From Shinella zoogloeoides (GTDB taxonomy: Bacteria > Pseudomonadota > Alphaproteobacteria > Rhizobiales > Rhizobiaceae): a stretch of DNA of 64,000 nt. This document shows, in pieces, positions 54,397 to 62,642 of this stretch. The notes beneath the pieces were generated by a model, which was given only the letters and a program-made list of their open reading frames with translations, did no database searches and was not told where the DNA came from. Positions within the stretch are counted from its first letter, which is position 1. Each line of letters begins with the position of its first letter. A program made the translations under genes and the position numbers. The stretch is taken from the NCBI RefSeq assembly GCF_030733845.1, contig NZ_CP132311.1, positions 2,917,501-2,981,500 on the forward strand. The letters are read 5' to 3'.

Positions 54397-54505
54397 CCCC
54401 TCATCCGCCTGCCGGCACCTTCTCCCCGCAAGCGGGGAGAAGGAAGAATGCCGCGCCGCCCAATCCCCTCTCCCCGCTTGCGGGGAGAGGGTTAGGGTGA
54501 GGGGC
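54397..54505. repeat. RIME-like repeat inside the ABC transporter operon (copy 3)
   Basis: Two hairpins occupy the gap between the receptor and first permease gene: CCTTCTCCCCGCAAGCGGGGAGAAGG with a CCCCTCATCCGCCTGCCGGCA arm in two blocks, and CCCTCTCCCCGCTTGCGGGGAGAGGG with a TTAGGGTGAGGGG arm. The module is shared with the copies at 0.15 and 59.8 kb. In this place it could stabilise the receptor mRNA. Confidence 0.75.
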
Positions 54506-54551
54506 TACTGCCCCTGAACCGCACAACCGCACAACAACGGTGGTAACGACC

Positions 54552-55433
54552 ATGGATAGCCGAAGCCGGCTGCAGGAGCTTCTGCCGAAGCTCGTGCTGG
54601 CACCCAGTTTCCTCATCGTGCTCGTCTTCGTCTACGGCTTCATCGCCTATACGGGCTTCCTGTCGCTGACGGACAGCAGGATGCTGCCCTCCTACAATTT
54701 CGTGGGGCTGAGCAACTATACCAAGCTATGGGCGCTGCCGCACTGGTGGCGGGCGATCTCGAATCTGGCGATCTTCGCCTCGCTCTACATCGTCATCTGC
54801 TCGGTGCTTGGCCTGGCGCTCGCCATCCTGCTCGACCAGAAGATCCGCGCCGAAGGCCTGTTGCGCCCGATCTATCTCTACCCGATGGCGCTCTCCTTCA
54901 TCGTGACGGGCACGGCCTGGAAGTGGTTCCTCGATCCCGGCATCGGGCTTGAGAACACCATGCACCTCTGGGGCTGGGAAAGCTTCGCCTTCAACTGGAT
55001 CAAGGACCGCAACTACGCCATCTACTGCGTGGTGATCGCCGCCGTCTGGCAATCCTCCGGCTTCGTCATGGCGATGTTCCTCGCCGGTCTTCGCGGCGTC
55101 GACAACGAGATCATCAAGGCCGCGCAGATCGACGGCGCCTCGACCTCCACCATCTACCGCCGCATCATCATTCCGCTGATGCGCCCGGTCTTCCTGTCCG
55201 CCTTCGTGGTGCTCGCCCACCTTGCCATCAAGGCCTACGACCTCGTTGTCGCCTTGACCGGCGGCGGGCCGGGACAGGCGACCGAGTTGCCGGCCACCTT
55301 CATGTATTCCTACACCTTCACCCGCAACCAGATGGGCATCGGCGCGTCCTCGGCGATCATCATGCTGGTCATGATCTTCTCGATCATCATCCCCTACCTC
55401 TATTCCGAAATTCGCGGAGGCAAAGGCCGATGA
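54552..55433 (+). CDS. CUT1 sugar ABC transporter permease 1
   Basis: The 293-residue protein has six hydrophobic helices and the inner-membrane loop EAA motif NEIIKAAQIDGASTSTIYRR (about 190-209) that contacts the ATPase. The opening LPKLVLAPSFLIVLVFVYGF and SLTDSRMLPSYNFVGLSNY match the GtsB-type glucose permeases. The ATG at 54552 is preferred; a GTG at 54540 is in frame. It overlaps the second permease gene by 4 bases. Confidence 0.92.
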   Translation: MDSRSRLQELLPKLVLAPSFLIVLVFVYGFIAYTGFLSLTDSRMLPSYNFVGLSNYTKLWALPHWWRAISNLAIFASLYIVICSVLGLALAILLDQKIRAEGLLRPIYLYPMALSFIVTGTAWKWFLDPGIGLENTMHLWGWESFAFNWIKDRNYAIYCVVIAAVWQSSGFVMAMFLAGLRGVDNEIIKAAQIDGASTSTIYRRIIIPLMRPVFLSAFVVLAHLAIKAYDLVVALTGGGPGQATELPATFMYSYTFTRNQMGIGASSAIIMLVMIFSIIIPYLYSEIRGGKGR

Positions 55434-56311
55434 GCGCCCAGAACCCCGACAACGTCATCTCGCACAACAGATTGACGCGCGCCCTCATCTACACCGCGCT
55501 CATCCTGTTCGCGGTCTACTACCTGCTGCCGCTCTACGTGATGCTGGTCAACTCGCTGAAGCCGCTGGAGGAAATCCGCCAGGGCGGCATGCTGAACCTG
55601 CCGCAGGTCTGGACGATCGAGCCCTGGCTGCAAGCCTGGTCGACGGCACAGATCGGCGTGCAGCCGACCGGCCTTCGCCCCTTCTTCATCAACTCGATCC
55701 TGATGGTCGTGCCGGCCGTCGCCATTTCCACCATCGTCGGCGCGCTCAACGGCTACGTTCTGACCAAGTGGCAGTTCAAGGGCTCGAACGTCTTCTTCGG
55801 CCTCTTGCTGCTCTCCTGCTTCATCCCGTTCCAGATCGTGCTGATCCCGATGGCGCGCATCCTCGGCTGGCTGGGCCTGGCCGGCTCGCTCTGGGGCCTG
55901 ATCCTGGTGCATGTCGTCTACGGCATCGGCTTCACCACGCTCTATTTCCGCAACTACTACGAAAACTTCCCGACCGAGCTGGTGCGCGCGGCGCAGATCG
56001 ACGGCGCGAGCTTCTTCCAGATCTTCTACCGCATCCTGCTGCCGTCCTCGGGGCCGATCATCGTCGTCTCGGTCATCTGGCAGTTCACCAATATCTGGAA
56101 CGACTTCCTGTTCGGCGCCTCCTTCTCCGGCGCGAACACCACGCCGATGACGGTGGCGCTCAACAACCTCGTCTCCTCCTCGACCGGCGTGAAGGAATAC
56201 AATGTGCACTTTGCCGGCGCGATCCTCGCCGCGCTTCCCACCCTCATCGTCTACATCGTCTCCGGACGGTACTTCGTGCGCGGCCTGATGTCCGGCGCCG
56301 TGAAAGGATAA
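55430..56311 (+). CDS. CUT1 sugar ABC transporter permease 2
   Basis: The 293-residue permease has six membrane helices and the EAA-type loop TELVRAAQIDGASFFQIFYR (about 182-201). The N-terminal helix is LIYTALILFAVYYLLPLYVM, followed by SLKPLEEIRQGGMLNLP, typical of MalG/GtsC-like subunits. The ATG lies in the stop codon of permease 1. It is followed 5 bases later by the ATPase gene. Confidence 0.92.
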   Translation: MSAQNPDNVISHNRLTRALIYTALILFAVYYLLPLYVMLVNSLKPLEEIRQGGMLNLPQVWTIEPWLQAWSTAQIGVQPTGLRPFFINSILMVVPAVAISTIVGALNGYVLTKWQFKGSNVFFGLLLLSCFIPFQIVLIPMARILGWLGLAGSLWGLILVHVVYGIGFTTLYFRNYYENFPTELVRAAQIDGASFFQIFYRILLPSSGPIIVVSVIWQFTNIWNDFLFGASFSGANTTPMTVALNNLVSSSTGVKEYNVHFAGAILAALPTLIVYIVSGRYFVRGLMSGAVKG

Positions 56312-56316
56312 CGCTC

Positions 56317-57432
56317 ATGTCGTTCCTCAAGATCAGCAACCTGCGCAAATCCTACGGCGCGCTCGAAATCCTGAAGGACATCAATATCGAGATCGAGCAG
56401 GGCGGTTTCCTCGTGCTGGTCGGCCCCTCCGGCTGCGGCAAGTCCACGCTGCTCAACACGATCGCCGGGCTGGAGCCGATCACCTCGGGCGAGATCGCCA
56501 TCGACGGCCGCTCGGTCGCCGGCCTGCACCCCTCCAAGCGCGACATCGCCATGGTGTTCCAGTCCTACGCGCTCTACCCGAACATGACGGTCGCCGGGAA
56601 CATCGCCTTCGGCATGGAAATCCGCGGCGTGCCGAAGGAGGAGCGCGACAAGGCGATCAAGGAGGTCGCCGACATGCTGCAGATCGGCCATCTGCTCGAC
56701 CGCAAGCCCGGCCAGCTCTCCGGCGGCCAGCGCCAGCGCGTCGCCATGGGCCGGGCGCTGGTGCGCGACCCGAAGCTCTTCCTCTTCGACGAGCCGCTGT
56801 CGAACCTAGACGCGAAGCTGCGCGTCGACATGCGCACCGAGATCAAGCGCCTGCACCAGCGCATGAAGACCACCATCGTCTATGTGACGCACGACCAGAT
56901 CGAGGCCATGACGCTCGCCACCAGGATCGCCGTGCTTAAGGACGGCGTGCTCCAGCAGTTCGGCTCGCCCTCGGAGATCTACAACAACCCGGCCAATACC
57001 TTCGTCGCCGACTTCATGGGCTCGCCCGCGATGAACCTGCTGCAGGGCAAGGTGGAGAACAACGGCTCGGGCGTCGCCGTCTCGCTTGCCCGCCATCAGG
57101 CCGAGCCGCTGGTGCTTGCCGTGCCCAATGCGCCCGGCGGGCTTGCCGCCTATAGCGGCAAGGACGTGATCTTCGGCATCCGCCCGGAAGCCCTCACCGA
57201 CCCTGATGGTGCGGACCGCAACGCCCGCACCATCGGCGAAGGCGATTGCCTGATCGAGGTGGTGGAGCCCGCCGGCGCCGATACCTTCGCCGTCACCCAT
57301 CTCGGCGGCAAGCAGATCGTGGCGCGCCTGCGCGCCGACGTGCGCATCGCCGCCGGCCAGACGGCGCGCCTTGCCTTCAACCTCGACAAGGCGGTGTTCT
57401 TCGACCCCGCCAGCCAGCTTCGCATCGCCTGA
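56317..57432 (+). CDS. CUT1 sugar ABC transporter ATP-binding protein (MalK/UgpC-like)
   Basis: The 371-residue ATPase has Walker A GPSGCGKST (36-44), the signature LSGGQRQRVAMGRALVRDP and Walker B LFLFDEPLSNLD, then a C-terminal TOBE-type regulatory domain (about 240-371, with GKDVIFGIRPEALTDPDG). This domain is typical of MalK-like subunits and may accept regulatory signals. AAGGA stands 9 bases before the ATG. The four transporter genes are followed directly by a GMC oxidoreductase gene 9 bases on. Confidence 0.93.
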   Translation: MSFLKISNLRKSYGALEILKDINIEIEQGGFLVLVGPSGCGKSTLLNTIAGLEPITSGEIAIDGRSVAGLHPSKRDIAMVFQSYALYPNMTVAGNIAFGMEIRGVPKEERDKAIKEVADMLQIGHLLDRKPGQLSGGQRQRVAMGRALVRDPKLFLFDEPLSNLDAKLRVDMRTEIKRLHQRMKTTIVYVTHDQIEAMTLATRIAVLKDGVLQQFGSPSEIYNNPANTFVADFMGSPAMNLLQGKVENNGSGVAVSLARHQAEPLVLAVPNAPGGLAAYSGKDVIFGIRPEALTDPDGADRNARTIGEGDCLIEVVEPAGADTFAVTHLGGKQIVARLRADVRIAAGQTARLAFNLDKAVFFDPASQLRIA

Positions 57433-57441
57433 GATTTTGCA

Positions 57442-58950
57442 ATGACCACGCAGCCGGACATCGTCATCATCGGATCGGGCATCGGCGGTTCCACCATGGC
57501 CGCCGCACTCGCCCCGACGGGCGCACGGATCGTCATACTGGAAGCGGGCGACCACCTGCCCGACCTGCCGGAGAACCGCGACCAGCGCGCCATCTTCCAG
57601 CGCGGCCATTTCCGCCCGAAGGAGATGTGGTACGAGGCTGATGGCACCGCCTTCAACCCCGGCAACTACTACAATGTCGGCGGCAATTCGAAATTCTACG
57701 GCGCGGTGCTGGTGCGCTATCGCCGCGAGGATTTCGAGGAGATGCGCCACCGCGACGGCATCTCGCCCGCCTGGCCCTTTCCCTACGAGGAGCTGGAGCC
57801 GTGGTATTCGGCAGCGGAAAGACTCTACAATGTGCGCGGCACACTCGGCGAGGATCCGACCGAGCCGCACCATTCGGCCCCCTACCCCTTCCCGCCCGTA
57901 CCGGACGAGCCCGCCATCGCGAAGGTCCGTGCGAAGCTGAAGGCGAACGGGCTGCACCCCTATTCATTGTCGCTCGGCATCGACATCGACCGCTGGCTCG
58001 CCAAGGCGAAGACGCCGTGGGACGCGCATCCCAACAGCAATGACGGCAAGATGGACGCGGAGACCACGGCGCTCGCCGAGGCGCTGAAACATCCGAATGT
58101 CGAACTGCGCACCAATTGCCGGGTGACACGGCTCGCCACCGCCCCGCACGGCCGCAGCATTTCGACCGTGCATTACATGCGCGGCGGCGAGGCGGAGAGT
58201 GTTTCGCCGAAACTTGTCGTTCTCTCGGCAGGCGCGGTGCAATCGGCCGTGCTGCTGCTGCGCTCGGCCTCGGAGGCCTTCCCCAACGGGCTTGCCAACA
58301 GCTCCGACCAGGTCGGCCGCAACTTCATGAACCACAATTCGAGCGCCGTCATCGGCCTCTCGCCCTTCTACCGCAACACCTCCGTCTACCAGAAGAGCTT
58401 CGGCTTCAACGACTACTACCTCTCGGACGGCGAAGGCGGCCCGCCGCTCGGCAATGTGCAGCTCCTCGGCCGCGTCTCCGGCAAGATCCTCAAGGCCAAC
58501 ATGCCCTCCATGCCGGAATGGCTGCTGGAACAGGTCGCAGCCCGCGCCATCGATTTCTACGCCATGAGCGAAGACCTGCCGCATCCCGAAAGCCGCATCA
58601 TGGTCGACCGCGACCGGATCGTCATGAAATGGACGCGCACCAACTGGCAGGCCCATCTCGACCTCGTGGCGAAGCTAAAGGCCGCGCTGAAGAAGGCGGG
58701 CTTCCCGGTCGTGCTCGCCCGCGCCTTCGACAAGCGCACGCCCTCGCATCAATGCGGCACCGTGCGTATCGGCAGCGATCCGGCAACGGCGCCGCTCGAC
58801 ATCTGGTGCCGCGCGCACGACCATCCGAACCTCTTCGTGGTCGACGCCTCCTACCTGCCGACCTCGGCCGCGGTGAACCCGGCGCTGACCGTCGCCGCAC
58901 AGGCGCTGCGCGTCGCCGACCACATCAAATCGAGGGACCTTGCCGCATGA
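57442..58950 (+). CDS. GMC-family oxidoreductase (sugar dehydrogenase-like)
   Basis: The 502-residue flavoprotein has the FAD-binding opening IVIIGSGIGGSTMAAALAP, the substrate-domain block PFPYEELEPWYSAAERLYNV (about 115-134) and the C-terminal active-site pair in SHQCGTVRIGSD (His) and NPALTVAAQALRVADHI (Asn). This branch resembles gluconate 2-dehydrogenase and glucoside 3-dehydrogenase large subunits, which act on sugars. No signal peptide is seen, so it would work in the cytoplasm or need a partner for export. It lies 9 bases past the ATPase gene and overlaps the SDR gene by 4 bases. The acceptor is unknown. Confidence 0.87.
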   Translation: MTTQPDIVIIGSGIGGSTMAAALAPTGARIVILEAGDHLPDLPENRDQRAIFQRGHFRPKEMWYEADGTAFNPGNYYNVGGNSKFYGAVLVRYRREDFEEMRHRDGISPAWPFPYEELEPWYSAAERLYNVRGTLGEDPTEPHHSAPYPFPPVPDEPAIAKVRAKLKANGLHPYSLSLGIDIDRWLAKAKTPWDAHPNSNDGKMDAETTALAEALKHPNVELRTNCRVTRLATAPHGRSISTVHYMRGGEAESVSPKLVVLSAGAVQSAVLLLRSASEAFPNGLANSSDQVGRNFMNHNSSAVIGLSPFYRNTSVYQKSFGFNDYYLSDGEGGPPLGNVQLLGRVSGKILKANMPSMPEWLLEQVAARAIDFYAMSEDLPHPESRIMVDRDRIVMKWTRTNWQAHLDLVAKLKAALKKAGFPVVLARAFDKRTPSHQCGTVRIGSDPATAPLDIWCRAHDHPNLFVVDASYLPTSAAVNPALTVAAQALRVADHIKSRDLAA

Positions 58951-59723
58951 CGACATCAGCCCGCCCCGTCGCCATCGTCACCGGCGGCCGCCGCGGCATC
59001 GGCCTCGGCATCGCCAAAGCCCTCGCGGCTGAGGGTTTCGACATCGCTATCACCGGCATCGGCGACAGTGATGGCGCGACCGACACCATGCTTGGCGAAC
59101 TCACCGCGCTCGGCGGCCGGGCGATCTATCTCAAGGGCGACCTTGCCGATCTCTCCGGCCATGCAGCGACCGTCGCGGCCATCGAGGATCGGCTCGGCGC
59201 CATCGGCTGCCTTGTCAACAATGCCGGCATCGCCTCCGTCGTGCGCGGCGATTTCCTCGATCTTTCACCGGAGCATTTCGACACGATCGTCGCCACCAAC
59301 CTGCGCGGCACCGTCTTCTTCACCCAGGCCGTGCTGAAGGCGATGCTGCACACCAAGACCGCGGGACCGCGCTCGATCATCAACATCACCTCCGTCTCGG
59401 CCGGCCTCACCTCGCCCGAACGGCTCGACTATTGCATGACCAAGGCCGGCCTTGCCGCCTTCAGCCAGGGGCTGGCGCTGCGGCTCGCCGAGACCGGCAT
59501 CTCCGTCTTCGAAATCCGCCCCGGCATCATCCGCTCCGACATGACCGCCGGCGTTTCGGCGAAATACGACGCGCTGATCGACGGCGGCCTCGTGCCGATG
59601 AAGCGCTGGGGCGAGCCTGACGATATCGGCAATGCCGCGGCGGCACTTGCAACCGGCAAGTTCGCCTTCGCCACCGGCTCGGTGATCAATCTCGACGGCG
59701 GCCTCGCCATCGGGCGGCTTTGA
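58947..59723 (+). CDS. short-chain dehydrogenase/reductase (3-oxoacyl-ACP reductase-like)
   Basis: The 258-residue SDR has the cofactor loop VTGGRRGIGLGIAKAL (about 11-26), the NNAGIAS strand and the catalytic triad Ser-Tyr-Lys in INITSVSAGL and YCMTKAGLA. The C-terminal SVINLDGGLAIG is standard. Co-transcription with GMC enzymes and a sugar transporter points to reduction or oxidation of a keto-sugar or polyol rather than fatty acid synthesis. The start overlaps the GMC stop (ATGA). A palindromic repeat follows the stop. Confidence 0.88.
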   Translation: MTTSARPVAIVTGGRRGIGLGIAKALAAEGFDIAITGIGDSDGATDTMLGELTALGGRAIYLKGDLADLSGHAATVAAIEDRLGAIGCLVNNAGIASVVRGDFLDLSPEHFDTIVATNLRGTVFFTQAVLKAMLHTKTAGPRSIINITSVSAGLTSPERLDYCMTKAGLAAFSQGLALRLAETGISVFEIRPGIIRSDMTAGVSAKYDALIDGGLVPMKRWGEPDDIGNAAAALATGKFAFATGSVINLDGGLAIGRL

Positions 59724-59749
59724 CAGAGGGAAAAGCGGTTGCGGAAAGT

Positions 59750-59862
59750 CCCCCTTCTCCCCTCGGGGAGAAGGTGCCGGCAGGCGGATGAGGGGGACGG
59801 CGGAGGGGACTTCCCCCTCATCCGACCCTTCGGGCCCCCTTCTCCCCGAGGGGAGAAGGGGT
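59750..59862. repeat. RIME-like repeat between SDR and second GMC gene (copy 4)
   Basis: CCTTCTCCCCTCGGGGAGAAGG with a TGCCGGCAGGCGGATGAGGG arm is followed by an inverted block, CCCTCATCCGACCCTTCGGG, and CCTTCTCCCCGAGGGGAGAAGG. The two halves are near mirror images, so the whole element can fold into one long structure. It is the most complete copy in the window. Confidence 0.78.
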
Positions 59863-59917
59863 CGAGGCAAGGTATCGGCCAACATGAAACGCCGCTGTGG
59901 AACCTAAGGAAAACGGC

Positions 59918-61573
59918 ATGACCTACGACTACATCATCACCGGCGCCGGCCCTGCCGGCTGCGTGCTGGCGAACCGGCTTTCGGAAGACCCGACCGTGCG
60001 CGTGCTGCTGCTGGAGGCCGGTGGCGGGGACTGGAACCCGCTGTTCCACATGCCGGCGGGCTTTGCCAAGATGACCAAGGGCGTCGCCAGCTGGGGCTGG
60101 GAGACCGTGCCGCAGAAGCACATGAAGGGCCGCGTGCTGCGCTATACGCAGGCCAAGGTGATCGGCGGCGGCTCCTCGATCAACGCGCAGCTCTATACCC
60201 GCGGCAATGCCGCGGACTACGATCTCTGGGCGAGCGAAGACGGCTGCGAGGGCTGGAGCTACCGGGAAATCCTGCCCTATTTCAAGCGCGCCGAGGACAA
60301 CCAGCGCTTTGCCGACGACTATCATGCCTATGGCGGGCCGCTCGGTGTTTCCATGCCGGTCTCGGCGCTGCCGATCTGCGATGCCTATATCCGCGCCGGC
60401 CAGGAACTCGGCATTCCCTACAACCACGATTTCAACGGCCGCCAGCAGGCCGGCGTCGGCTTCTACCAGCTGACCCAGCGCAACCGCCGCCGCTCCTCCG
60501 CCTCGCTCGCCTATCTTTCGCCGATCAAGGATCGCGAGAACCTGACGATCCGCACCGGCGCCCGTGTCGCCCGCATCGTGCTGGAAGGCACGCGCGCCGT
60601 CGGCGTCGAGGTGGCGACGGCCAAGGGCGTCGAGACGATCCGGGCGGAGCGCGAGGTGCTCGTCTCCTCCGGCGCCATCGGTTCGCCGAAGCTGCTGCAG
60701 CAATCCGGCATCGGCCCGGCCGATCACCTGAGATCGGTGGGCGTTCCGGTAAAGCACGACCTGCCGGGCGTCGGCTCGAACATGCAGGACCACCTCGACC
60801 TCTTCGTCATCTCGGAATGCACCGGCGACCACACCTATGACGGCGTCGCAAAACTCCACCGCACGCTCTGGGCCGGCCTGCAATATGTGCTGTTCCGCTC
60901 CGGCCCCGTCGCCTCCTCGCTCTTCGAGACGGGCGGTTTCTGGTATGCGGATGCCGAAGCCCGTTCGCCGGACATCCAGTTCCATCTCGGCCTCGGCTCG
61001 GGCATCGAGGCGGGCGTCGAAAGGCTGAAGAATGCCGGCGTGACGCTGAACTCCGCCTATCTACATCCGCGCTCGAAGGGCACGGTGCGCCTCGCCTCGG
61101 CGGACCCGTCCGCCGCGCCGCTGATCGACCCGAACTACTGGGAAGACCCTCACGACCGGAAGATGTCAATCGAGGGCTTGAAGATCGCCCGCGAGATCAT
61201 GCAGCAGGCCGCGCTGAAGCCCTATGTCATGGCCGAGCGCCTGCCGGGAACGAAGGTGATGACCGACGAAGAGCTCTTCGACTACGGCTGTGCCAATGCC
61301 AAGACCGACCACCACCCGGTCGGCACCTGCAAGATGGGTACGGGGGCGGATGCCGTCGTCGGGCTGGATTTGAAGGTGCATGGCCTTGAAGGTCTGCGCG
61401 TCTGCGACAGTTCCGTCATGCCGCGCGTTCCCTCTTGCAACACCAATGCGCCGACCATCATGGTGGGCGAGAAGGGCGCGGACATCATCCGCGGCCTGCC
61501 GGCGCTGCCGGCCCAGGTCTTTCAATACGAGCGCAACGATGCGCGCCCACGCGCCCGCGCCGACATCCGATAG
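59918..61573 (+). CDS. GMC-family oxidoreductase (choline dehydrogenase-like)
   Basis: The 551-residue flavoprotein starts YIITGAGPAGCVLANRLSED, shows the GMC signatures GGGSSINAQLYTRGNAADYD (about 90-109) and SSGAIGSPKLLQQSGIGP (about 250-267), and ends with the catalytic His/Asn region HHPVGTCKMG and NTNAPTIMVGEKGADII. It is of the choline/alcohol dehydrogenase branch, distinct from the first GMC gene. The choline label is only by family; the context favours a sugar-related alcohol. AAGGA is 8 bases before the ATG at 59918. A Dabb gene follows 8 bases after its stop. Confidence 0.9.
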   Translation: MTYDYIITGAGPAGCVLANRLSEDPTVRVLLLEAGGGDWNPLFHMPAGFAKMTKGVASWGWETVPQKHMKGRVLRYTQAKVIGGGSSINAQLYTRGNAADYDLWASEDGCEGWSYREILPYFKRAEDNQRFADDYHAYGGPLGVSMPVSALPICDAYIRAGQELGIPYNHDFNGRQQAGVGFYQLTQRNRRRSSASLAYLSPIKDRENLTIRTGARVARIVLEGTRAVGVEVATAKGVETIRAEREVLVSSGAIGSPKLLQQSGIGPADHLRSVGVPVKHDLPGVGSNMQDHLDLFVISECTGDHTYDGVAKLHRTLWAGLQYVLFRSGPVASSLFETGGFWYADAEARSPDIQFHLGLGSGIEAGVERLKNAGVTLNSAYLHPRSKGTVRLASADPSAAPLIDPNYWEDPHDRKMSIEGLKIAREIMQQAALKPYVMAERLPGTKVMTDEELFDYGCANAKTDHHPVGTCKMGTGADAVVGLDLKVHGLEGLRVCDSSVMPRVPSCNTNAPTIMVGEKGADIIRGLPALPAQVFQYERNDARPRARADIR

Positions 61574-61581
61574 GTGCCATC

Positions 61582-61899
61582 ATGATCCGCCATTGCGTCT
61601 TCATCCACTTCAAGCCGACCATTTCGGTGGCCTACAAGACCGAGCTCTTCGACGAGATCGACAGGCTGAAGCATCGCCTGCCCGGCATGCTGGCCGTGCA
61701 TATCGGCACCAATGTCAGCCCGGAAGAGGGCATGGACAAGGGTTTCAGCGACGGATTCATCGTCGACTTCGCCGACAGTTTCGCGCGTGACGCCTATCTG
61801 GAGGATTCCGAGCACAAGCAGACGGGGAGCCGGCTAGTGGCGGCTGCGGAAGGCGGCATCGCCGGCATTCTCGTCTACGACCTGGAAACCGACGACTAA
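61582..61899 (+). CDS. Dabb (stress-responsive A/B barrel) domain protein
   Basis: The 105-residue protein is a single ferredoxin-like Dabb domain: MIRHCVFIHFKPT begins the first strand, with YLEDSEHKQTGSRLVAAAEG as the late helix. Dabb proteins are small dimers, some of which bind or cyclise hydrophobic substrates; small ones are often found beside sugar-oxidising genes. It is the last gene of the ABC/GMC operon. Its stop codon overlaps that of the convergent permease gene (TAA/TAG tails share 61896-61899). Confidence 0.85.
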   Translation: MIRHCVFIHFKPTISVAYKTELFDEIDRLKHRLPGMLAVHIGTNVSPEEGMDKGFSDGFIVDFADSFARDAYLEDSEHKQTGSRLVAAAEGGIAGILVYDLETDD

Positions 61900-62642
61900 C
61901 TCGCCCGCCCGGCCCGGCGCGCCAGCACGCGTTCGAGGGCGGAGAAGGCATCGTAGATCAGCACCGCCAGCACGGCGACGACAAGGCCGCCCTGCAGCAC
62001 GAAGGCGAGGTTGTTCGATTGCAGGCCGGCGATGATGACCTCGCCGAGCGTCTTGGCCGCGACCGTCGAACCGATGGTGGCGGTGGCAAGGCTGATCGTC
62101 ACCGAAAGGCGGATGCCGGCGAGAATGACCGGCAGGGCGAGCGGCACCTCCACCTTGGTCAGCCGCTGCCAGGCCGTCATGCCCGTGCCGCGCGCCGCCT
62201 CGACGATGGCCGGCGGCAGGGTGGAAAGGCCGGTCATGGCATTCTCGAAGATCGGCAGCAGGCCGTAGAGGAAGAGCGCGATCAGCGTCGGCTTCTCGCC
62301 GAAACCGACGGCGGGCACGGCGAGCGCCAGCACCGCGACCGGCGGGAAGGTCTGGCCGATATTAACGAGGCTGCGTGACAGCGGCAGGAACTCCGCGCCA
62401 ATGGGCCTTGTGACGAGGATGGCAAGGCCGACCGCCACGATGGTCGCCGCGAATGTGGCGGTGAAGACCGTGGCAAGGTGCGACAGCGTCAGCGACAGCA
62501 GGCTGCCCTGATTATAGACGGCCGGCGCATTGGCCTGCACCAGCGGCTTCAGCAGCGGCTCGAACAGCATGGGCTGGACGAGGAAGGCGATCAGCAGAAC
62601 GAGCGCCGCCAGTCGCAGCAGATTGGGCAGGAACCGCCTCAT
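61896..62642 (-). CDS. osmoprotectant ABC transporter permease (OpuC/YehW-like)
   Basis: The 248-residue permease has about six hydrophobic helices and a compact binding-protein-dependent transport domain with IGQTFPPVAVLALAVPAVGF (about 102-121) and the EAA-type loop PAIVEAARGTGMTAWQRLTK. This sequence pattern marks the glycine betaine/choline/osmoprotectant (OpuBB/OpuBD, YehW/Y) permeases. The gene start overlaps the ATPase stop by 4 bases. It may supply betaine, the substrate of the GbcAB system elsewhere in the window, but the substrate is not proven. Confidence 0.87.
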   Translation of the reverse strand: MRRFLPNLLRLAALVLLIAFLVQPMLFEPLLKPLVQANAPAVYNQGSLLSLTLSHLATVFTATFAATIVAVGLAILVTRPIGAEFLPLSRSLVNIGQTFPPVAVLALAVPAVGFGEKPTLIALFLYGLLPIFENAMTGLSTLPPAIVEAARGTGMTAWQRLTKVEVPLALPVILAGIRLSVTISLATATIGSTVAAKTLGEVIIAGLQSNNLAFVLQGGLVVAVLAVLIYDAFSALERVLARRAGRAS

